In this document: positions 1-9,413 of the stretch, piece by piece | Numbering within the stretch: position 1 is the stretch's first letter | Layout: each line of letters starts with the position of its first letter | Assembly (NCBI GenBank): GCA_017561265.1 | Contig: JAFZDJ010000010.1 | Location: 1 to 64,000, forward strand | Direction: 5' to 3' | DNA: 64,000 nt | Source: Bacteroidales bacterium | Lineage (GTDB): Bacteria > Bacteroidota > Bacteroidia > Bacteroidales > UBA932 | Position numbers and translations under genes: made by a program | The notes under the pieces: generated by a model | Told to the model about the DNA's origin: nothing | The model's input: the letters and a program-made list of their open reading frames with translations, nothing else | Database searches by the model: none

Positions 1-996
1 ACGCCGGGCTATCTCCGTTTTTCTCAGGTAAAGCAGTTCGATGCCACATTCGGTGGCGGTGAGGCTAATGTGGCCGTGTCGCTCGCAAATTACGGAATCG
101 ATGTGGAGTTTGTCACCAGACTTCCGAAGAACGATATCGCGGCAAGCTGCCTCAAGGATCTTCACAGCTACGGAGTGGGAACAGAACATTGCGTTTTCGG
201 AGGAGACCGTCTCGGTATCTACTTCCTCGAGACCGGAGCCGTAGCACGTCCGAGCAAGGTCGTGTATGACCGCGCCCATTCCTCTATCTCTACCATCGAG
301 AAGGGCATGATCGATTGGGAGAAGGTTTTCGAAGGCGCCGAATGGTTTCATTGGACCGGTATCACTCCTGCCATCAGCCAGGGTGCAGCAGATGTATGTC
401 TTGAGGCAATACAGGCTGCGAACAGGCTTGGCGTCAAGGTGTCATGCGACCTCAACTACCGCAAGAACCTCTGGAAATACGGCAAGACTGCCTCTGAAGT
501 AATGCCTGAGCTCGTGGCCGGATGTGATGTCATCCTCGGAAATGAGGAAGATGCCGAGAAGGTCTTCGGAATCAAGCCTGAAGGTTTCGACGTCACAGCC
601 ACTCACGGAGAGGTGAATGCAGCAGAATTCGAGAGCGTATGCACTCAGCTCATGGCAAAATTCCCAAGAGCAAAGAAGGTCATCATCACACTTCGTGGTT
701 CGATCAACGCCAATCATAATACATGGGGAGGAGTCCTTTATAGCGATGGAAAACTCTATCAGTCTCCAAGATATGATATCACTCATATCGTTGATCGTGT
801 AGGTGGCGGAGACTCGTTCATGGGCGGCCTTCTCTATGGACTGATTTCATATCCTGGCGATGACCAGAAGGCCCTGAATTTCGCTGTCGCAGCTTCTTGT
901 CTGAAGCACACAATCTTCGGTGACTATAATCAGGTGACTGTTGCAGAGGTTGAAAACCTTATGAAGGGCGACGGATCGGGACGAGTATCAAGATAA
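1..996 (+). CDS. kdgK: 2-dehydro-3-deoxygluconokinase (KDG kinase), 5' end missing
   Basis: PfkB-family sugar kinase that phosphorylates 2-keto-3-deoxygluconate to KDPG with ATP in the cytosol. The frame is open from base 1, so the true start lies outside the window; only a few tens of residues should be missing because the N-terminal PfkB sugar-binding motif ([16 protein letters not shown]) is present at the very beginning. The C-terminal family signature [12 protein letters not shown], which carries the catalytic aspartate, is near the end. The next gene encodes KDPG aldolase four bases downstream, so the two form an operon for the last steps of hexuronate breakdown. The pairing with aldolase supports KDG over fructose or ribose as substrate. 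Confidence 0.9.
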   Translation, partial: TPGYLRFSQVKQFDATFGGGEANVAVSLANYGIDVEFVTRLPKNDIAASCLKDLHSYGVGTEHCVFGGDRLGIYFLETGAVARPSKVVYDRAHSSISTIEKGMIDWEKVFEGAEWFHWTGITPAISQGAADVCLEAIQAANRLGVKVSCDLNYRKNLWKYGKTASEVMPELVAGCDVILGNEEDAEKVFGIKPEGFDVTATHGEVNAAEFESVCTQLMAKFPRAKKVIITLRGSINANHNTWGGVLYSDGKLYQSPRYDITHIVDRVGGGDSFMGGLLYGLISYPGDDQKALNFAVAASCLKHTIFGDYNQVTVAEVENLMKGDGSGRVSR

Positions 997-1000
997 GATT

Positions 1001-1666
1001 ATGGCAAAGTACAATAAGCAACAGGTAATATCGGCAATGAAGGAGACAGGCATGGTTCCTGTCTTCTATCACGCCGACCTCGAAACAGCAAAGGCTGTCG
1101 TGAAGGCATGCTACGATGGTGGCGTGCGTGCATTTGAGTTTACAAACCGTGGCGACTTCGCTCATGAAGTTTTCGGTGAACTGGTGAAATATGCCAATAA
1201 AGAGCTTCCTGGTATGATCATGGGTATCGGATCTGTCGTTGACCCGGCTACAGCAGCATTATATCTTCAGCTGGGAGCCAATTTTGTGGTGGGACCTCTC
1301 TTCAATCCGGAGATTGCGCCGATATGTAACCGCCGTCTTGTTCCATATTGCCCTGGCTGCGGAACCGTATCTGAAGTCGGCAAGGCTCAGGAGTTGGGAT
1401 GCGATCTGTGCAAGGTCTTCCCGGGTGATGTTCTCGGCCCTGCATTCGTAAAAGGTCTCAAGGCTCCTATGCCATGGAGCCAGATCATGGTCACAGGCGG
1501 AGTGAAACCTACAAAGGATAATCTTGAGGGCTGGTTCAAGGCTGGTGTCACATGCGTCGGTATGGGCAGCAACCTCTTCCCTAAGGAAGCGATCGCGGCC
1601 AAGGACTGGAGTGCGGTCACCAGGCTGTGCAAGGATGCCCTTGCAATCATCCGCGACGTGAAGTAA
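1001..1666 (+). CDS. eda: KDPG aldolase (bifunctional 4-hydroxy-2-oxoglutarate/KDPG aldolase family)
   Basis: Class I aldolase that cleaves KDPG into pyruvate and glyceraldehyde 3-phosphate. At 221 residues it has the usual length of the family. The Schiff-base lysine sits in [11 protein letters not shown] (about residue 138) and the proton-transfer glutamate in FEFTNRG (about residue 47); the phosphate-binding MVTGGVKPT stretch follows. ATG at 1001 comes four bases after the kinase stop codon, so translation is probably coupled. Together with the kinase it completes entry of glucuronate or galacturonate carbon into glycolysis. No other hexuronate gene adjoins it here, although an SDR dehydrogenase that may act on mannonate lies at about 9.4-10.2 kb. 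Confidence 0.93.
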   Translation: MAKYNKQQVISAMKETGMVPVFYHADLETAKAVVKACYDGGVRAFEFTNRGDFAHEVFGELVKYANKELPGMIMGIGSVVDPATAALYLQLGANFVVGPLFNPEIAPICNRRLVPYCPGCGTVSEVGKAQELGCDLCKVFPGDVLGPAFVKGLKAPMPWSQIMVTGGVKPTKDNLEGWFKAGVTCVGMGSNLFPKEAIAAKDWSAVTRLCKDALAIIRDVK

Positions 1667-1677
1667 TATAAAAATGC

Positions 1678-1685
1678 TATATTTG
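1678..1685 (+). promoter_or_regulatory. Bacteroidota -7 promoter box for the M28 peptidase gene
   Basis: TATATTTG fits the Bacteroidota consensus TAnnTTTG and lies 20 bases before the ATG at 1706, just after the eda stop codon. It suggests the peptidase gene has its own promoter. No clear -33 TTG is seen. Confidence 0.5.
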
Positions 1686-1705
1686 CAGGCTAAAACCTAA
1701 GTATT

Positions 1706-3430
1706 ATGAATAGATTCAGACCTTTTGTACTTGCGCATACAGTAGTCGTGTCGGCCCTTCTTGCCTATGGACTGTTTACGCAACCAAAACCACAGCCTGC
1801 TGATGCTCAGGGATTTTCAGCAGCAAGAGTGGTCCAGGACATTGATGTGATTTCAAAGGAAAACCACTCTGTTGCCCATCCTGAAGAGCGTGCCCGTGTA
1901 AGGGAACACCTTGTTCAGAGACTGGAAGGACTCGGAGCTGACACCGTGCTCTGCTTTGAATACGACTCTCTTGTAAGCCCTTCGAACAGACCTTTTGTAT
2001 ATACGTTTGACGCAGTGGACATCTTCGCTGAGTTCCCACCTCTCAATCCTTCGGAAGATGATTCATATCTGATGTTTGTAGCGCATTATGACTCAAGATA
2101 TGCGCAGATCATGCCTAAGGATACCGTATGGTCGTATGGTGCGGCTGATGATGGATATGGACTGGGAGTCATTCTTGAGACAGTGTCTCAGGCACTCAGG
2201 TCACGTCAGGACTGGAAGCAGGGTGTAAAGATTCTCTTCACTGATGCCGAGGAGGTAGGCATGATGGGTATGAAAGCGATCTGGGAGAATGAGAGGGAGC
2301 TCTTCGATAATGTCGGCCTGATGATAAATGTCGAGGCCAGAGGCCCGTGGGGACCGGCTCTTCTCTTTGAGACATCCCCTGGAAATGAGAAGGTCATGGA
2401 TCTTTATGCCAAGGCTGCGGACTATCCTTTCACATACTCCCTTACTACAGTGGTATATTCATTCATGCCGATGTTCACTGACTTTACAGCAGTAAAGGAC
2501 GAAATTCCTGGAATGAACTTCTCCACTATAGCTGATGTAAATCATTATCACACAGACAAGGATAATTTCTCAAACATAAGCGAGAAGTCAATCCAGCATT
2601 ACGGTGCTCAGATTCTGCCTGTTACAATGGAATATCTTACAAACGAAGTGTATTCTGACAAGGATTATCTGAGATCGGAAGATGATACAACCAACTTTAC
2701 CATCCCTCTTCTCGGACTCTTCAATTTCAGCAAAGGAATGTACAAGGTCATAAATGTTGTCATTTTCGTACTTTTCCTTCTTGTCTTTGCACTTGAAGGA
2801 GTCCGTGGAAGACTCAAGGCTGCAAAGGTCTTCAAGACATCTGCTCTTGTACTTGGAATGGCTGTGCTCGTGCTTGTCCTCGGAGAGCTCGTCGCATATC
2901 TCTCCGCACTCATAGCCGGAGCAAATTTCAAGCTCTTCGGCACCATCCACGGCATCACATTCGACAATATAGCCATGATAGCATCGATAGTCCTGCTTGC
3001 TGCGGCTTCCGTTGCTGTCTATATGAATGGCAGAGCCAAGGCTGTCCGTAAGACTTCCGGCTCGATGCGTGCCAATGCGGCTTCCAATGCTGCGGCAAAA
3101 TATGCCGGCAACATTCTCTTCGGATCGCTTGCCCTCATGCTTGTGCTCAGTGCAGCTCTTCTTTTCGCTATCGGTGAGAACCTCATGTTCCTCATCCCGC
3201 TGGCATTTGCAACAGTGGCTGTGATCCTTTACCGTCTCACCTCATTGAAGATATGGCTTCCTTGCGCGATAGCACTGATTCTTCTCCATGCATTCTCTTT
3301 CCTCTATGCATTGGCTATGGCTCTAACGATCGGAGCCTTCGGTGCAGTAGCAATGCTAGCCTTCTTCGACATCATTGTCCTCATACCTCTTGCAGATATG
3401 TATCTGCTGGATACTTCTAAGAGAAAGTAA
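1706..3430 (+). CDS. M28-family membrane metallopeptidase
   Basis: Zinc exopeptidase of family M28 with a long membrane domain. An N-terminal hydrophobic segment (residues about 7-24) acts as signal or anchor. The peptidase domain (about 50-320) shows the metal ligands in order: HYDSRY (His), AADDGYG (Asp), TDAEEVG (catalytic Glu pair), and a late His in NHYHTDKDNF. Residues about 345-570 form several hydrophobic membrane segments, as in the M28 proteins that carry a C-terminal multi-pass domain. It probably trims peptides outside the inner membrane. A -7 box precedes it and a strong two-way terminator follows, so it is a single-gene transcript. The substrate cannot be told from sequence. Confidence 0.85.
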   Translation: MNRFRPFVLAHTVVVSALLAYGLFTQPKPQPADAQGFSAARVVQDIDVISKENHSVAHPEERARVREHLVQRLEGLGADTVLCFEYDSLVSPSNRPFVYTFDAVDIFAEFPPLNPSEDDSYLMFVAHYDSRYAQIMPKDTVWSYGAADDGYGLGVILETVSQALRSRQDWKQGVKILFTDAEEVGMMGMKAIWENERELFDNVGLMINVEARGPWGPALLFETSPGNEKVMDLYAKAADYPFTYSLTTVVYSFMPMFTDFTAVKDEIPGMNFSTIADVNHYHTDKDNFSNISEKSIQHYGAQILPVTMEYLTNEVYSDKDYLRSEDDTTNFTIPLLGLFNFSKGMYKVINVVIFVLFLLVFALEGVRGRLKAAKVFKTSALVLGMAVLVLVLGELVAYLSALIAGANFKLFGTIHGITFDNIAMIASIVLLAAASVAVYMNGRAKAVRKTSGSMRANAASNAAAKYAGNILFGSLALMLVLSAALLFAIGENLMFLIPLAFATVAVILYRLTSLKIWLPCAIALILLHAFSFLYALAMALTIGAFGAVAMLAFFDIIVLIPLADMYLLDTSKRK

Positions 3431-3439
3431 TGAGCCATT

Positions 3440-3490
3440 AAAAACTGACAGGCCGAATATGTAAGCAACATATTCGGCCTGTCAGTTTTT
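3440..3490. terminator. bidirectional intrinsic terminator
   Basis: A near-perfect hairpin with arms of about 23 bases (AAAAACTGACAGGCC... and its complement) around the loop AAGC, flanked by A and T runs on both sides. It lies between the convergent M28 gene and the zinc peptidase gene and can serve both. Confidence 0.93.
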
Positions 3491-3505
3491 ATTGTTATAT
3501 GTTCA

Positions 3506-4177
3506 TCAGTCTCTTCTAGCCAATCCGATGTAATAAAGCAATGTGGCGAGAGATCCGAGGGCAGCGATGACATAAGTATAAGCGGCCCATTTGAGGGCAT
3601 CGATGGCCATCGGGCGGGTCTGTCCGTCAGTTATGCCGGTCTGGGAGAGCCATGAGATCGCCCGGCTGCTGGCGTTGATCTCTACAGGGAGAGTCACGAA
3701 GCTGAAAAGGGTTGTAGTCGCAAAAAGGATTATTCCAAACCACAGGAGTCCCGGGAATGAGTTGATCATAAGGACTCCGAGAAGGAGTATCCACTGGACA
3801 ATGTTAGATGCGAAATTCACCACAGGGACAAGGGCTGAACGCATACGGAGAGGAGCGTATCCCAGAGCGTGCTGTACGGCATGGCCGCATTCATGTGCCG
3901 CTACAGCCGCTGCTGCAACGCTTCGGCTGGCATATACGCCTTCGCTGAGAGCTACGGTCATTGTCTGAGGATTGAAATGGTCGGTGAGCATGCCTCGCGT
4001 AGGAACTACCTTGACATTATATATCCCATGGTCATGGAGCATCTTCTGTGCTACCTCCGCACCTGACATTCCGTTAGGGAGTCCGACTCTTGAATACTTG
4101 TTGAAGCGGCTCTGGAGCATCTGCTGTACGATGAAGCTCAGAACCATGATGGCGATCATTATGATCCAAATGTTCAT
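3506..4177 (-). CDS. neutral zinc metallopeptidase, YugP type
   Basis: Membrane zinc peptidase of the YugP/Zn_peptidase_2 group, 223 residues, which is the usual length. The HExxH zinc motif is AHECGHAVQH at about residue 93-102. Membrane segments flank it: one at the N-terminus (IIMIAIMVLSFIVQQML), two in the middle (about 120-160) and one near the C-terminus (about 195-215). The late NASSRAI stretch supplies the expected downstream motif. The physiological substrate of this family is unknown; roles in membrane protein turnover are inferred for relatives. It stands alone, transcribed towards the shared terminator. Confidence 0.88.
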   Translation of the reverse strand: MNIWIIMIAIMVLSFIVQQMLQSRFNKYSRVGLPNGMSGAEVAQKMLHDHGIYNVKVVPTRGMLTDHFNPQTMTVALSEGVYASRSVAAAAVAAHECGHAVQHALGYAPLRMRSALVPVVNFASNIVQWILLLGVLMINSFPGLLWFGIILFATTTLFSFVTLPVEINASSRAISWLSQTGITDGQTRPMAIDALKWAAYTYVIAALGSLATLLYYIGLARRD

Positions 4178-4321
4178 TTTTATATGCTTTTAATTGTTAA
4201 TAATCCGGTTTTACTGACATTTTGTCGTGTCATGACCGGCAAAATGTTCTGTTTATTACGGCAGCATATATATGCAAATACTATGCTGACAACAAAAATA
4301 GAATATTCTCATATATTTTCG

Positions 4322-4329
4322 TAATTTTG
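4322..4329 (+). promoter_or_regulatory. Bacteroidota -7 promoter box for alr
   Basis: TAATTTTG matches TAnnTTTG and lies 26 bases upstream of the ATG of alanine racemase, in an AT-rich intergenic stretch between divergent genes. No convincing -33 element is visible. Confidence 0.5.
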
Positions 4330-4355
4330 CCTTTCGTTTTATTCATTGACCGAAG

Positions 4356-5468
4356 ATGTATATAAGCAAAGATTTCTCCAGGCTGGAAATCGATCTTGAC
4401 GGATGCCTTGAGAACTACAGATATTTCAGATCCAGACTTGAAGATACTACAAAGCTTCTTGTGCTGGTAAAGGCCAACGCCTATGGTCATGGTGCGGTGG
4501 AGTTTGCTTCGCTTATGGAAAACGCCGGAGCGGATTATCTCGCTGTGGCATATCCTATAGAAGGCATAGAGCTGCGTCAGGCAGGCATAAAGTCTCCAGT
4601 AATGGTGCTGACTGCCGGTACAGACTCATTCGAACAGATCATAAATTACGGACTGGAACCGGGTATTCCGAACATGTACTCCCTCAAGCTCCTGTGCGAT
4701 GTTCTGCAGAAGAGGGGGATGACGAACTATCCGATTCACATCAAGCTGGATACCGGAATGCACCGTCTGGGCTTCATGACTGAAGAGATGGAAGAGCTTG
4801 TCGGATTTCTCAAGACATGTGACAGCGTAAAAGTAAAATCTGTCTATTCTCATCTTGCAGCAGCAGATGATCCTTCATGTGATGATTTTACAATGGATCA
4901 GATCGCCCTGTTCAAGAAGAATGCTGACATGCTGACAGAATCCATCGGATATAAGCCGCTGTATCACATTCTTAACTCCGCAGGTATCGAGAGATTTACG
5001 GAATATCAGTTCGATATGGTCCGTCTGGGCATCGGAATATATGGAGTAAGCGCGTTGCCGGGAAATCATCTGACAACTGTGGCATCATTCAAATGCAAGA
5101 TTCTGCAGATCAAGAATCTCAGGCCGGAAGACGGAACCATCGGATATGGTCGTCATGGAAAGATAGCGCAGGAAGGTACTGTGATAGCTACAATACCGGT
5201 CGGCTATGCAGATGGTGTAGACCGTCATCTTAGCTGTGGAAAGGGATATTTCACTGTCAACGGACATCGGGTGCCGACAATAGGAAACATCTGTATGGAT
5301 ATGTGCATGCTTGATGTGACAGGAATTGATGTGAAGGTCGGCGATACTGTGACTATATTCGGAGATGATCCTAAGATCACCGATCTTGCTGCTATCTTAG
5401 GTACGATACCATATGAAGTATTGACTTCAGTGCCTCGCAGAATACAGAGAATAATAGTCCATAAGTAA
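4356..5468 (+). CDS. alr: alanine racemase
   Basis: PLP-dependent enzyme that interconverts L- and D-alanine to supply peptidoglycan precursors. At 370 residues it is full length. The PLP lysine lies in LVLVKANAYGHG (about residue 39), and the C-terminal domain carries the family motif GNICMDMCMLDV. Unlike many Bacteroidota enzymes it is not fused to a MurF domain. The next gene starts two bases after its stop codon, so they are co-transcribed. A -7 promoter box lies just upstream. Confidence 0.95.
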   Translation: MYISKDFSRLEIDLDGCLENYRYFRSRLEDTTKLLVLVKANAYGHGAVEFASLMENAGADYLAVAYPIEGIELRQAGIKSPVMVLTAGTDSFEQIINYGLEPGIPNMYSLKLLCDVLQKRGMTNYPIHIKLDTGMHRLGFMTEEMEELVGFLKTCDSVKVKSVYSHLAAADDPSCDDFTMDQIALFKKNADMLTESIGYKPLYHILNSAGIERFTEYQFDMVRLGIGIYGVSALPGNHLTTVASFKCKILQIKNLRPEDGTIGYGRHGKIAQEGTVIATIPVGYADGVDRHLSCGKGYFTVNGHRVPTIGNICMDMCMLDVTGIDVKVGDTVTIFGDDPKITDLAAILGTIPYEVLTSVPRRIQRIIVHK

Positions 5469-5469
5469 C

Positions 5470-5967
5470 ATGGAAAACATAAGCAACAAATACAAAGTCC
5501 TTTTCGTGTGCCTGGGAAACATATGCCGTTCTCCGGCTGCTCAGGCGATATTCGAGCATATTGTCCGTGAAAACGGAATGACAGAACGCATTGCAGCGGA
5601 TTCTGCCGGTCTGTACGGTGGACATGCCGGACAGCATCCGGACCGTCGCATGCGTACGGCTGCTCTTTATCGTGGATATGGCCTGACACATTCTGCAAGG
5701 CAGGTGCGTGGCTATGATTTCAATGATTTCGACCTCATTGTTGCCATGGATGATCAGAACTATGAGGATCTGATGCATGTTGCACCTTCGGTAGAGGCCA
5801 CCCACAAGATCAGAAGGATGGCGGATTATCTGACAACCCATAAGATATCATACATACCGGATCCATATTATATGGGCGTGGAAGGATTCGGACTGGTTCT
5901 GGATCTGCTGGAGGAAGGATGTATGAATCTGTATGAAACTATCGTGAAGTCTGAAAAGCTTCAATAG
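5470..5967 (+). CDS. low-molecular-weight protein-tyrosine phosphatase
   Basis: Cysteine-based phosphatase of the LMW-PTP family, 165 residues. The P-loop C(x)5R is VCLGNICRSPAAQ at residues 14-26, and the general-acid aspartate lies in IPDPYYMG near residue 138. The family removes phosphate from tyrosine in proteins such as bacterial tyrosine kinases, and some members act on phosphoarginine. It follows alr by two bases with no other partner gene, so the substrate is unknown. Confidence 0.92.
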   Translation: MENISNKYKVLFVCLGNICRSPAAQAIFEHIVRENGMTERIAADSAGLYGGHAGQHPDRRMRTAALYRGYGLTHSARQVRGYDFNDFDLIVAMDDQNYEDLMHVAPSVEATHKIRRMADYLTTHKISYIPDPYYMGVEGFGLVLDLLEEGCMNLYETIVKSEKLQ

Positions 5968-5977
5968 CATATTTTAA

Positions 5978-6125
5978 TCAGGGTCATGGAGTAAGGGAAC
6001 CCGGTGTGAATCCGGGACTGTGCCCGCAGCGGTAAATCTCAGGACACGCCTGCACGATGCCATTGCAGCTGAATGCTGTGAGAAGGCGCAGGAGAGTGGG
6101 GATGAGTCCGAAGACCTGCCATGAT
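5978..6125 (+). promoter_or_regulatory. cobalamin (B12) riboswitch
   Basis: The conserved core GGAACCCGGTGTGAATCC, the following GGGACTGTGCCCGCAGCGGTA and the closing GAGTCCGAAGACCTGCC are those of the adenosylcobalamin riboswitch. A variable arm rich in GC lies between. A short hairpin (GGAACT at 6140-6145 with AGTTCC at 6154-6159) sits just before the ATG of the receptor gene and could be part of the expression platform. B12 binding should lower expression of the receptor and permease genes that follow. The exact 5' edge is an estimate. Confidence 0.95.
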
Positions 6126-6176
6126 CAAGTCAAACAAATGGAACTCGGGGTCAAGTTCCTGTAATGGCGTAAAATA

Positions 6177-7991
6177 ATGTCATATTCATTTTTCCTATTG
6201 GCAGGTCTGCTGGCGGCAGGCTTGCAGCCGGATTCTTATGAGTCCGTTACTGATTCGCTTCATGCGGTCACAATTACTGCAGACAGGGGAGTGGTAGTCT
6301 CCAGAACTGACACTTTGTCTGTTGAGAATTCCTTCACAATTACCGATGTCCTTTTGCATAGCCCGGGAATCCATGTCGGTGACAATGGCGGTTACGCAGG
6401 CCTGAAGACGGCAAGTCTGAGAGGGCTCGGCAGTGCTCATACGGCAATCTACATTGACGGAGTCAGAGTCGGAAATGTCCAGTCCGGTCAGAACGATCTG
6501 GGAATGACGGATCTGGAAAACTATTCGTCTGCAATTGTCGACTATGCACAGAACAGCATATCCTTCAAGACTGCCAGACCTCATTTCGGAACATCTCCTG
6601 TGGCCGGAACCGTCCGGTTTTCCGCCGGCTCGTTCGGGACATATCTTCCTTCTGCCAGGATGGATTTCCGCCTTTCCGACAGGATATCATTGTCGGCAAA
6701 TGCATCAGGAATATTCAGCCGGGGCAATTTCAGACATGCTGACAATCAGACAAGAAGCAATAATGATGTCGCACAGATACGTGCCGGTGTAGATCTGTTT
6801 GGAATCATACCTGGAGGAGAATATCATGTAAAGGCTTATTATAACAGGTCGGAACGAGGTACTCCCGGTCCTGTGTCCTACCCGTCAGATGACAGGCAGA
6901 AGGATATGAATTCGTTCCTGCAGGGAGTCTTGGAAAAGGCTTTCTCCCAGCTCTACACGCTTCATCTCAGTGCCAAAGGGTCATATGACGATATCTTCTA
7001 TTCCAGCATCTGGGGAGACAGCAGGTATGGCCAGACAGAGTTCCAGCTCAATACGGCTCACGATTTCCAGATCAAGGAATGGTGGAAGCTGACATTCGCA
7101 GCTGACGCTATGTTTGACGGACTCAAGTCCGATATCTATGAGGCATCCCGAATAACAGCCATATCTGCCGTTGCATCTTCATTCAGGACGGACAGGCTGA
7201 TGGCAAATGTCGCTTTGGAATACGAAGGTGCCTTTGACATGGACGGATTGTCAAGAAATGCATTCTCTCCTTCTGCAGATTTGCGTTTTACAGCCTTCAA
7301 GGGGCTCGACATAGTGGCATTCGGAAGGCGTGCATACCGAATACCCACATTCAATGAACTGTATTATGTCGGATATGGCAATCCGGAACTGCGTGCGGAA
7401 GATGCCTGGCTGACCGATGTAGGAATTGATTCCCACAGAACCTGTCCGTCGGGTTGGGCATTCGTGACCAAGGCCGATGCCTTCCTTAACCTGCTGAAAA
7501 ATAAGATAACATCCGCGCCTACAAAGGAAGACCCTGCAATATGGGCTCCATACAATATCGGTAAGGTAAGATCGGCAGGAATGGATCTCCTCGTCGGAAT
7601 GTCATATGAATCCGGATTGCTGAAGGCATCTGCCGATGCACGATATACATATCAGTCGGCTGTGGACAAGACTCCCGACAGCTATACCTTCGGGCAGCAG
7701 ATACCATATATCGCCCGTCATACGATGATCGTAAGTGCCAGCCTTGAATGGCGCGGATGGAGGTTGGATCCTGTATGGCAGCTCCGCTCCGGAAGGTCTG
7801 ATGGGGCAGGAGAACTTCCGGATTACAATACCCTTGATCTTAATTTCAGCAAGTCTATGAATCTTCACAGGATGGGGCAATTGATGTTCAGACTGTCTGT
7901 AAAGAATATTCTTGACAGCAGATATGAGACAGTCAGCGGTTATCCTATGCCCGGCCGAAATATCATAGGTGGAATCGAATATAAATTCTGA
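6177..7991 (+). CDS. btuB: TonB-dependent outer-membrane receptor, BtuB-like
   Basis: Outer-membrane beta-barrel that imports a corrinoid with energy from TonB. A signal peptide occupies about residues 1-17, the plug domain follows (TITDVLLHSPGIHVGD, then SLRGLGSAHTAIYIDGVRVGN, about 53-95) and the barrel runs to the end, closing with an aromatic-terminated strand (IGGIEYKF). At 604 residues it is the size of BtuB rather than of SusC proteins, and it lacks an N-terminal carboxypeptidase-like domain. The riboswitch directly upstream is the main reason for naming a corrinoid substrate. The permease gene starts five bases downstream. Confidence 0.88.
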   Translation: MSYSFFLLAGLLAAGLQPDSYESVTDSLHAVTITADRGVVVSRTDTLSVENSFTITDVLLHSPGIHVGDNGGYAGLKTASLRGLGSAHTAIYIDGVRVGNVQSGQNDLGMTDLENYSSAIVDYAQNSISFKTARPHFGTSPVAGTVRFSAGSFGTYLPSARMDFRLSDRISLSANASGIFSRGNFRHADNQTRSNNDVAQIRAGVDLFGIIPGGEYHVKAYYNRSERGTPGPVSYPSDDRQKDMNSFLQGVLEKAFSQLYTLHLSAKGSYDDIFYSSIWGDSRYGQTEFQLNTAHDFQIKEWWKLTFAADAMFDGLKSDIYEASRITAISAVASSFRTDRLMANVALEYEGAFDMDGLSRNAFSPSADLRFTAFKGLDIVAFGRRAYRIPTFNELYYVGYGNPELRAEDAWLTDVGIDSHRTCPSGWAFVTKADAFLNLLKNKITSAPTKEDPAIWAPYNIGKVRSAGMDLLVGMSYESGLLKASADARYTYQSAVDKTPDSYTFGQQIPYIARHTMIVSASLEWRGWRLDPVWQLRSGRSDGAGELPDYNTLDLNFSKSMNLHRMGQLMFRLSVKNILDSRYETVSGYPMPGRNIIGGIEYKF

Positions 7992-7996
7992 TATAT

Positions 7997-8782
7997 ATGC
8001 TAAGTCTTCTGTATGTTCTTATTTCTGGAATAGCATTGCCGATAGGCGGCATCCAGATGCAATATTTGTGGCGTAACCAGCTGGGTGATGTCTATAGCCT
8101 TGGGCTTGGCAGTGCGGCATGCCTGGGTGCCGCGGCCGCGACGATGTCCGGATGGTGTTCCCTTACGGTGGGAAGTTTCATCTGTACTCTGATATGCACT
8201 ATCGTGTGCTTTTTCGTTACATTGAAGGTGAGTACCCAGAATCTCATCACGTTCGGAATCATTTTTGGAACCTTCATCGGTTCTTTGGGAACGATCGTAG
8301 TGACGAATGCTCCGAACGGTGACCTTCTGAAACAGTATTATCTCTGGGGTGCCGCCAACTTCAATCTTGAAGGTGTCACGACAGGCGACATCATCTTCTC
8401 CCTCATTCTTTTTGGAATCGGCCTGGCGGCAGCTGTTTGGACTGCAAAAGCCTTGACACGTCATTTCAATGGAGAGATCGAGCTGTCCAATCTTCAGAAA
8501 GCTCTTCTTCTTCTTGCGATCATGTTCCTTGTCACAAGCTCCGTATCCATATGCGGCCCGATCGGATTCATCTCTCTCGGAGTGCCTAACTTGAGCCGTA
8601 TTGTATGCAAGAGCACTGATATCAGAAAGCATTATCTCATATCAAGTGCCATGGGTATAGGACTTCTGCTCGTGACTTATCTTATAGTGAAATATGTCAG
8701 CTTCGGCATATATCTCCCGATAAGTGCAACCATGGCAATAATCGCACTGCCTTTGATGGCAATTCTGTTCGTGAAAAAATAA
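7997..8782 (+). CDS. FecCD-family ABC permease, short form (putative corrinoid permease)
   Basis: Inner-membrane permease related to BtuC/FecCD. The sequence starts directly at the family's second helix (GIALPIGGIQMQYLWRNQLGD, like the usual 'G..L...G...Q...RNPLA') and ends with the normal C-terminal helix (YLPISATMAIIALPLMAILF). The late motif GPIGFISLGVPNLSR is present. With 261 residues it is about 60-70 shorter than typical members: the first helix is absent and the middle is compact. No upstream in-frame start restores it because the receptor gene ends there. No ATPase or binding-protein gene adjoins. It shares the B12 riboswitch transcript with the receptor, so it probably works on cobalamin with partners encoded elsewhere, but this is inference. 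Confidence 0.8.
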   Translation: MLSLLYVLISGIALPIGGIQMQYLWRNQLGDVYSLGLGSAACLGAAAATMSGWCSLTVGSFICTLICTIVCFFVTLKVSTQNLITFGIIFGTFIGSLGTIVVTNAPNGDLLKQYYLWGAANFNLEGVTTGDIIFSLILFGIGLAAAVWTAKALTRHFNGEIELSNLQKALLLLAIMFLVTSSVSICGPIGFISLGVPNLSRIVCKSTDIRKHYLISSAMGIGLLLVTYLIVKYVSFGIYLPISATMAIIALPLMAILFVKK

Positions 8783-8819
8783 AAAGACAGGGTTCACTGC
8801 TTTGTGAACCCTGTCTTTT
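8782..8819. terminator. bidirectional intrinsic terminator
   Basis: Perfect 16-base arms (AAAAGACAGGGTTCAC and its complement) around a six-base loop, with A and T runs on either side. It ends the B12 operon and the convergent DJ-1 operon. Confidence 0.93.
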
Positions 8820-8834
8820 ATCTTTTCCTATAGA

Positions 8835-9410
8835 TTAAAGCATCAAGCCGGCCTTTACCTTGTCTGCAATCTCCTGACCCTTGATATGAGCAAGAATTGC
8901 AAGACCGAACTCCACTGCCCATCCCGGACCACGACCAGTGATGATGTTGCCGTCGATCACGACACCCTCCTTCACATACTCGGCGCCCTTGGCGGCAAGA
9001 GCCTCCTCGAAACCGTCATAGCAAGTCATCTTCCTGCCTTCAAGGTCTGGAAGAAGGCTGAGGACAACGCTAGGAGCAGCGCAGATGGCAGCCACTGTAC
9101 CTCCTTCTGCATAATGCTGCTGCATGATGTCCATAAGTTTCGGGAATGCTGCAAGATTGGCAGAACCAGGCATACCTCCCGGGAAGATCATCACGTCCGT
9201 AGGAAGACATGGACCGAATGATGTCGATGCCCTGAATTCTCCGAATGCCATGTCTGCAACCACCGGAATGCGGTTGGAGCTGGTGACGATCCTGTCGTCA
9301 TAGATTGATACAGTCTTTACATTGACTCCGCCTCTGCGGAGCATATTGACGGTGGTAAGTGCTTCTGATACCTCGAATCCGTCAGCGAGAAATACATATA
9401 CTCCTTTCAT
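8835..9410 (-). CDS. DJ-1/PfpI family protein
   Basis: Member of the DJ-1/ThiJ/PfpI superfamily, 191 residues, full length. The nucleophile-elbow cysteine is in AAICAAPSVVL (about residue 105) and the acidic residue that holds it reactive is in VFLADGFEVSEAL near residue 13-16; MIFPGGMPGS is the typical middle motif. Family members act as glyoxalase III, deglycase-like or chaperone proteins; which applies here is unclear. It is the last gene of a minus-strand operon with the SDR and esterase genes, three bases behind the SDR stop. Confidence 0.88.
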   Translation of the reverse strand: MKGVYVFLADGFEVSEALTTVNMLRRGGVNVKTVSIYDDRIVTSSNRIPVVADMAFGEFRASTSFGPCLPTDVMIFPGGMPGSANLAAFPKLMDIMQQHYAEGGTVAAICAAPSVVLSLLPDLEGRKMTCYDGFEEALAAKGAEYVKEGVVIDGNIITGRGPGWAVEFGLAILAHIKGQEIADKVKAGLML

Positions 9411-9413
9411 AAA

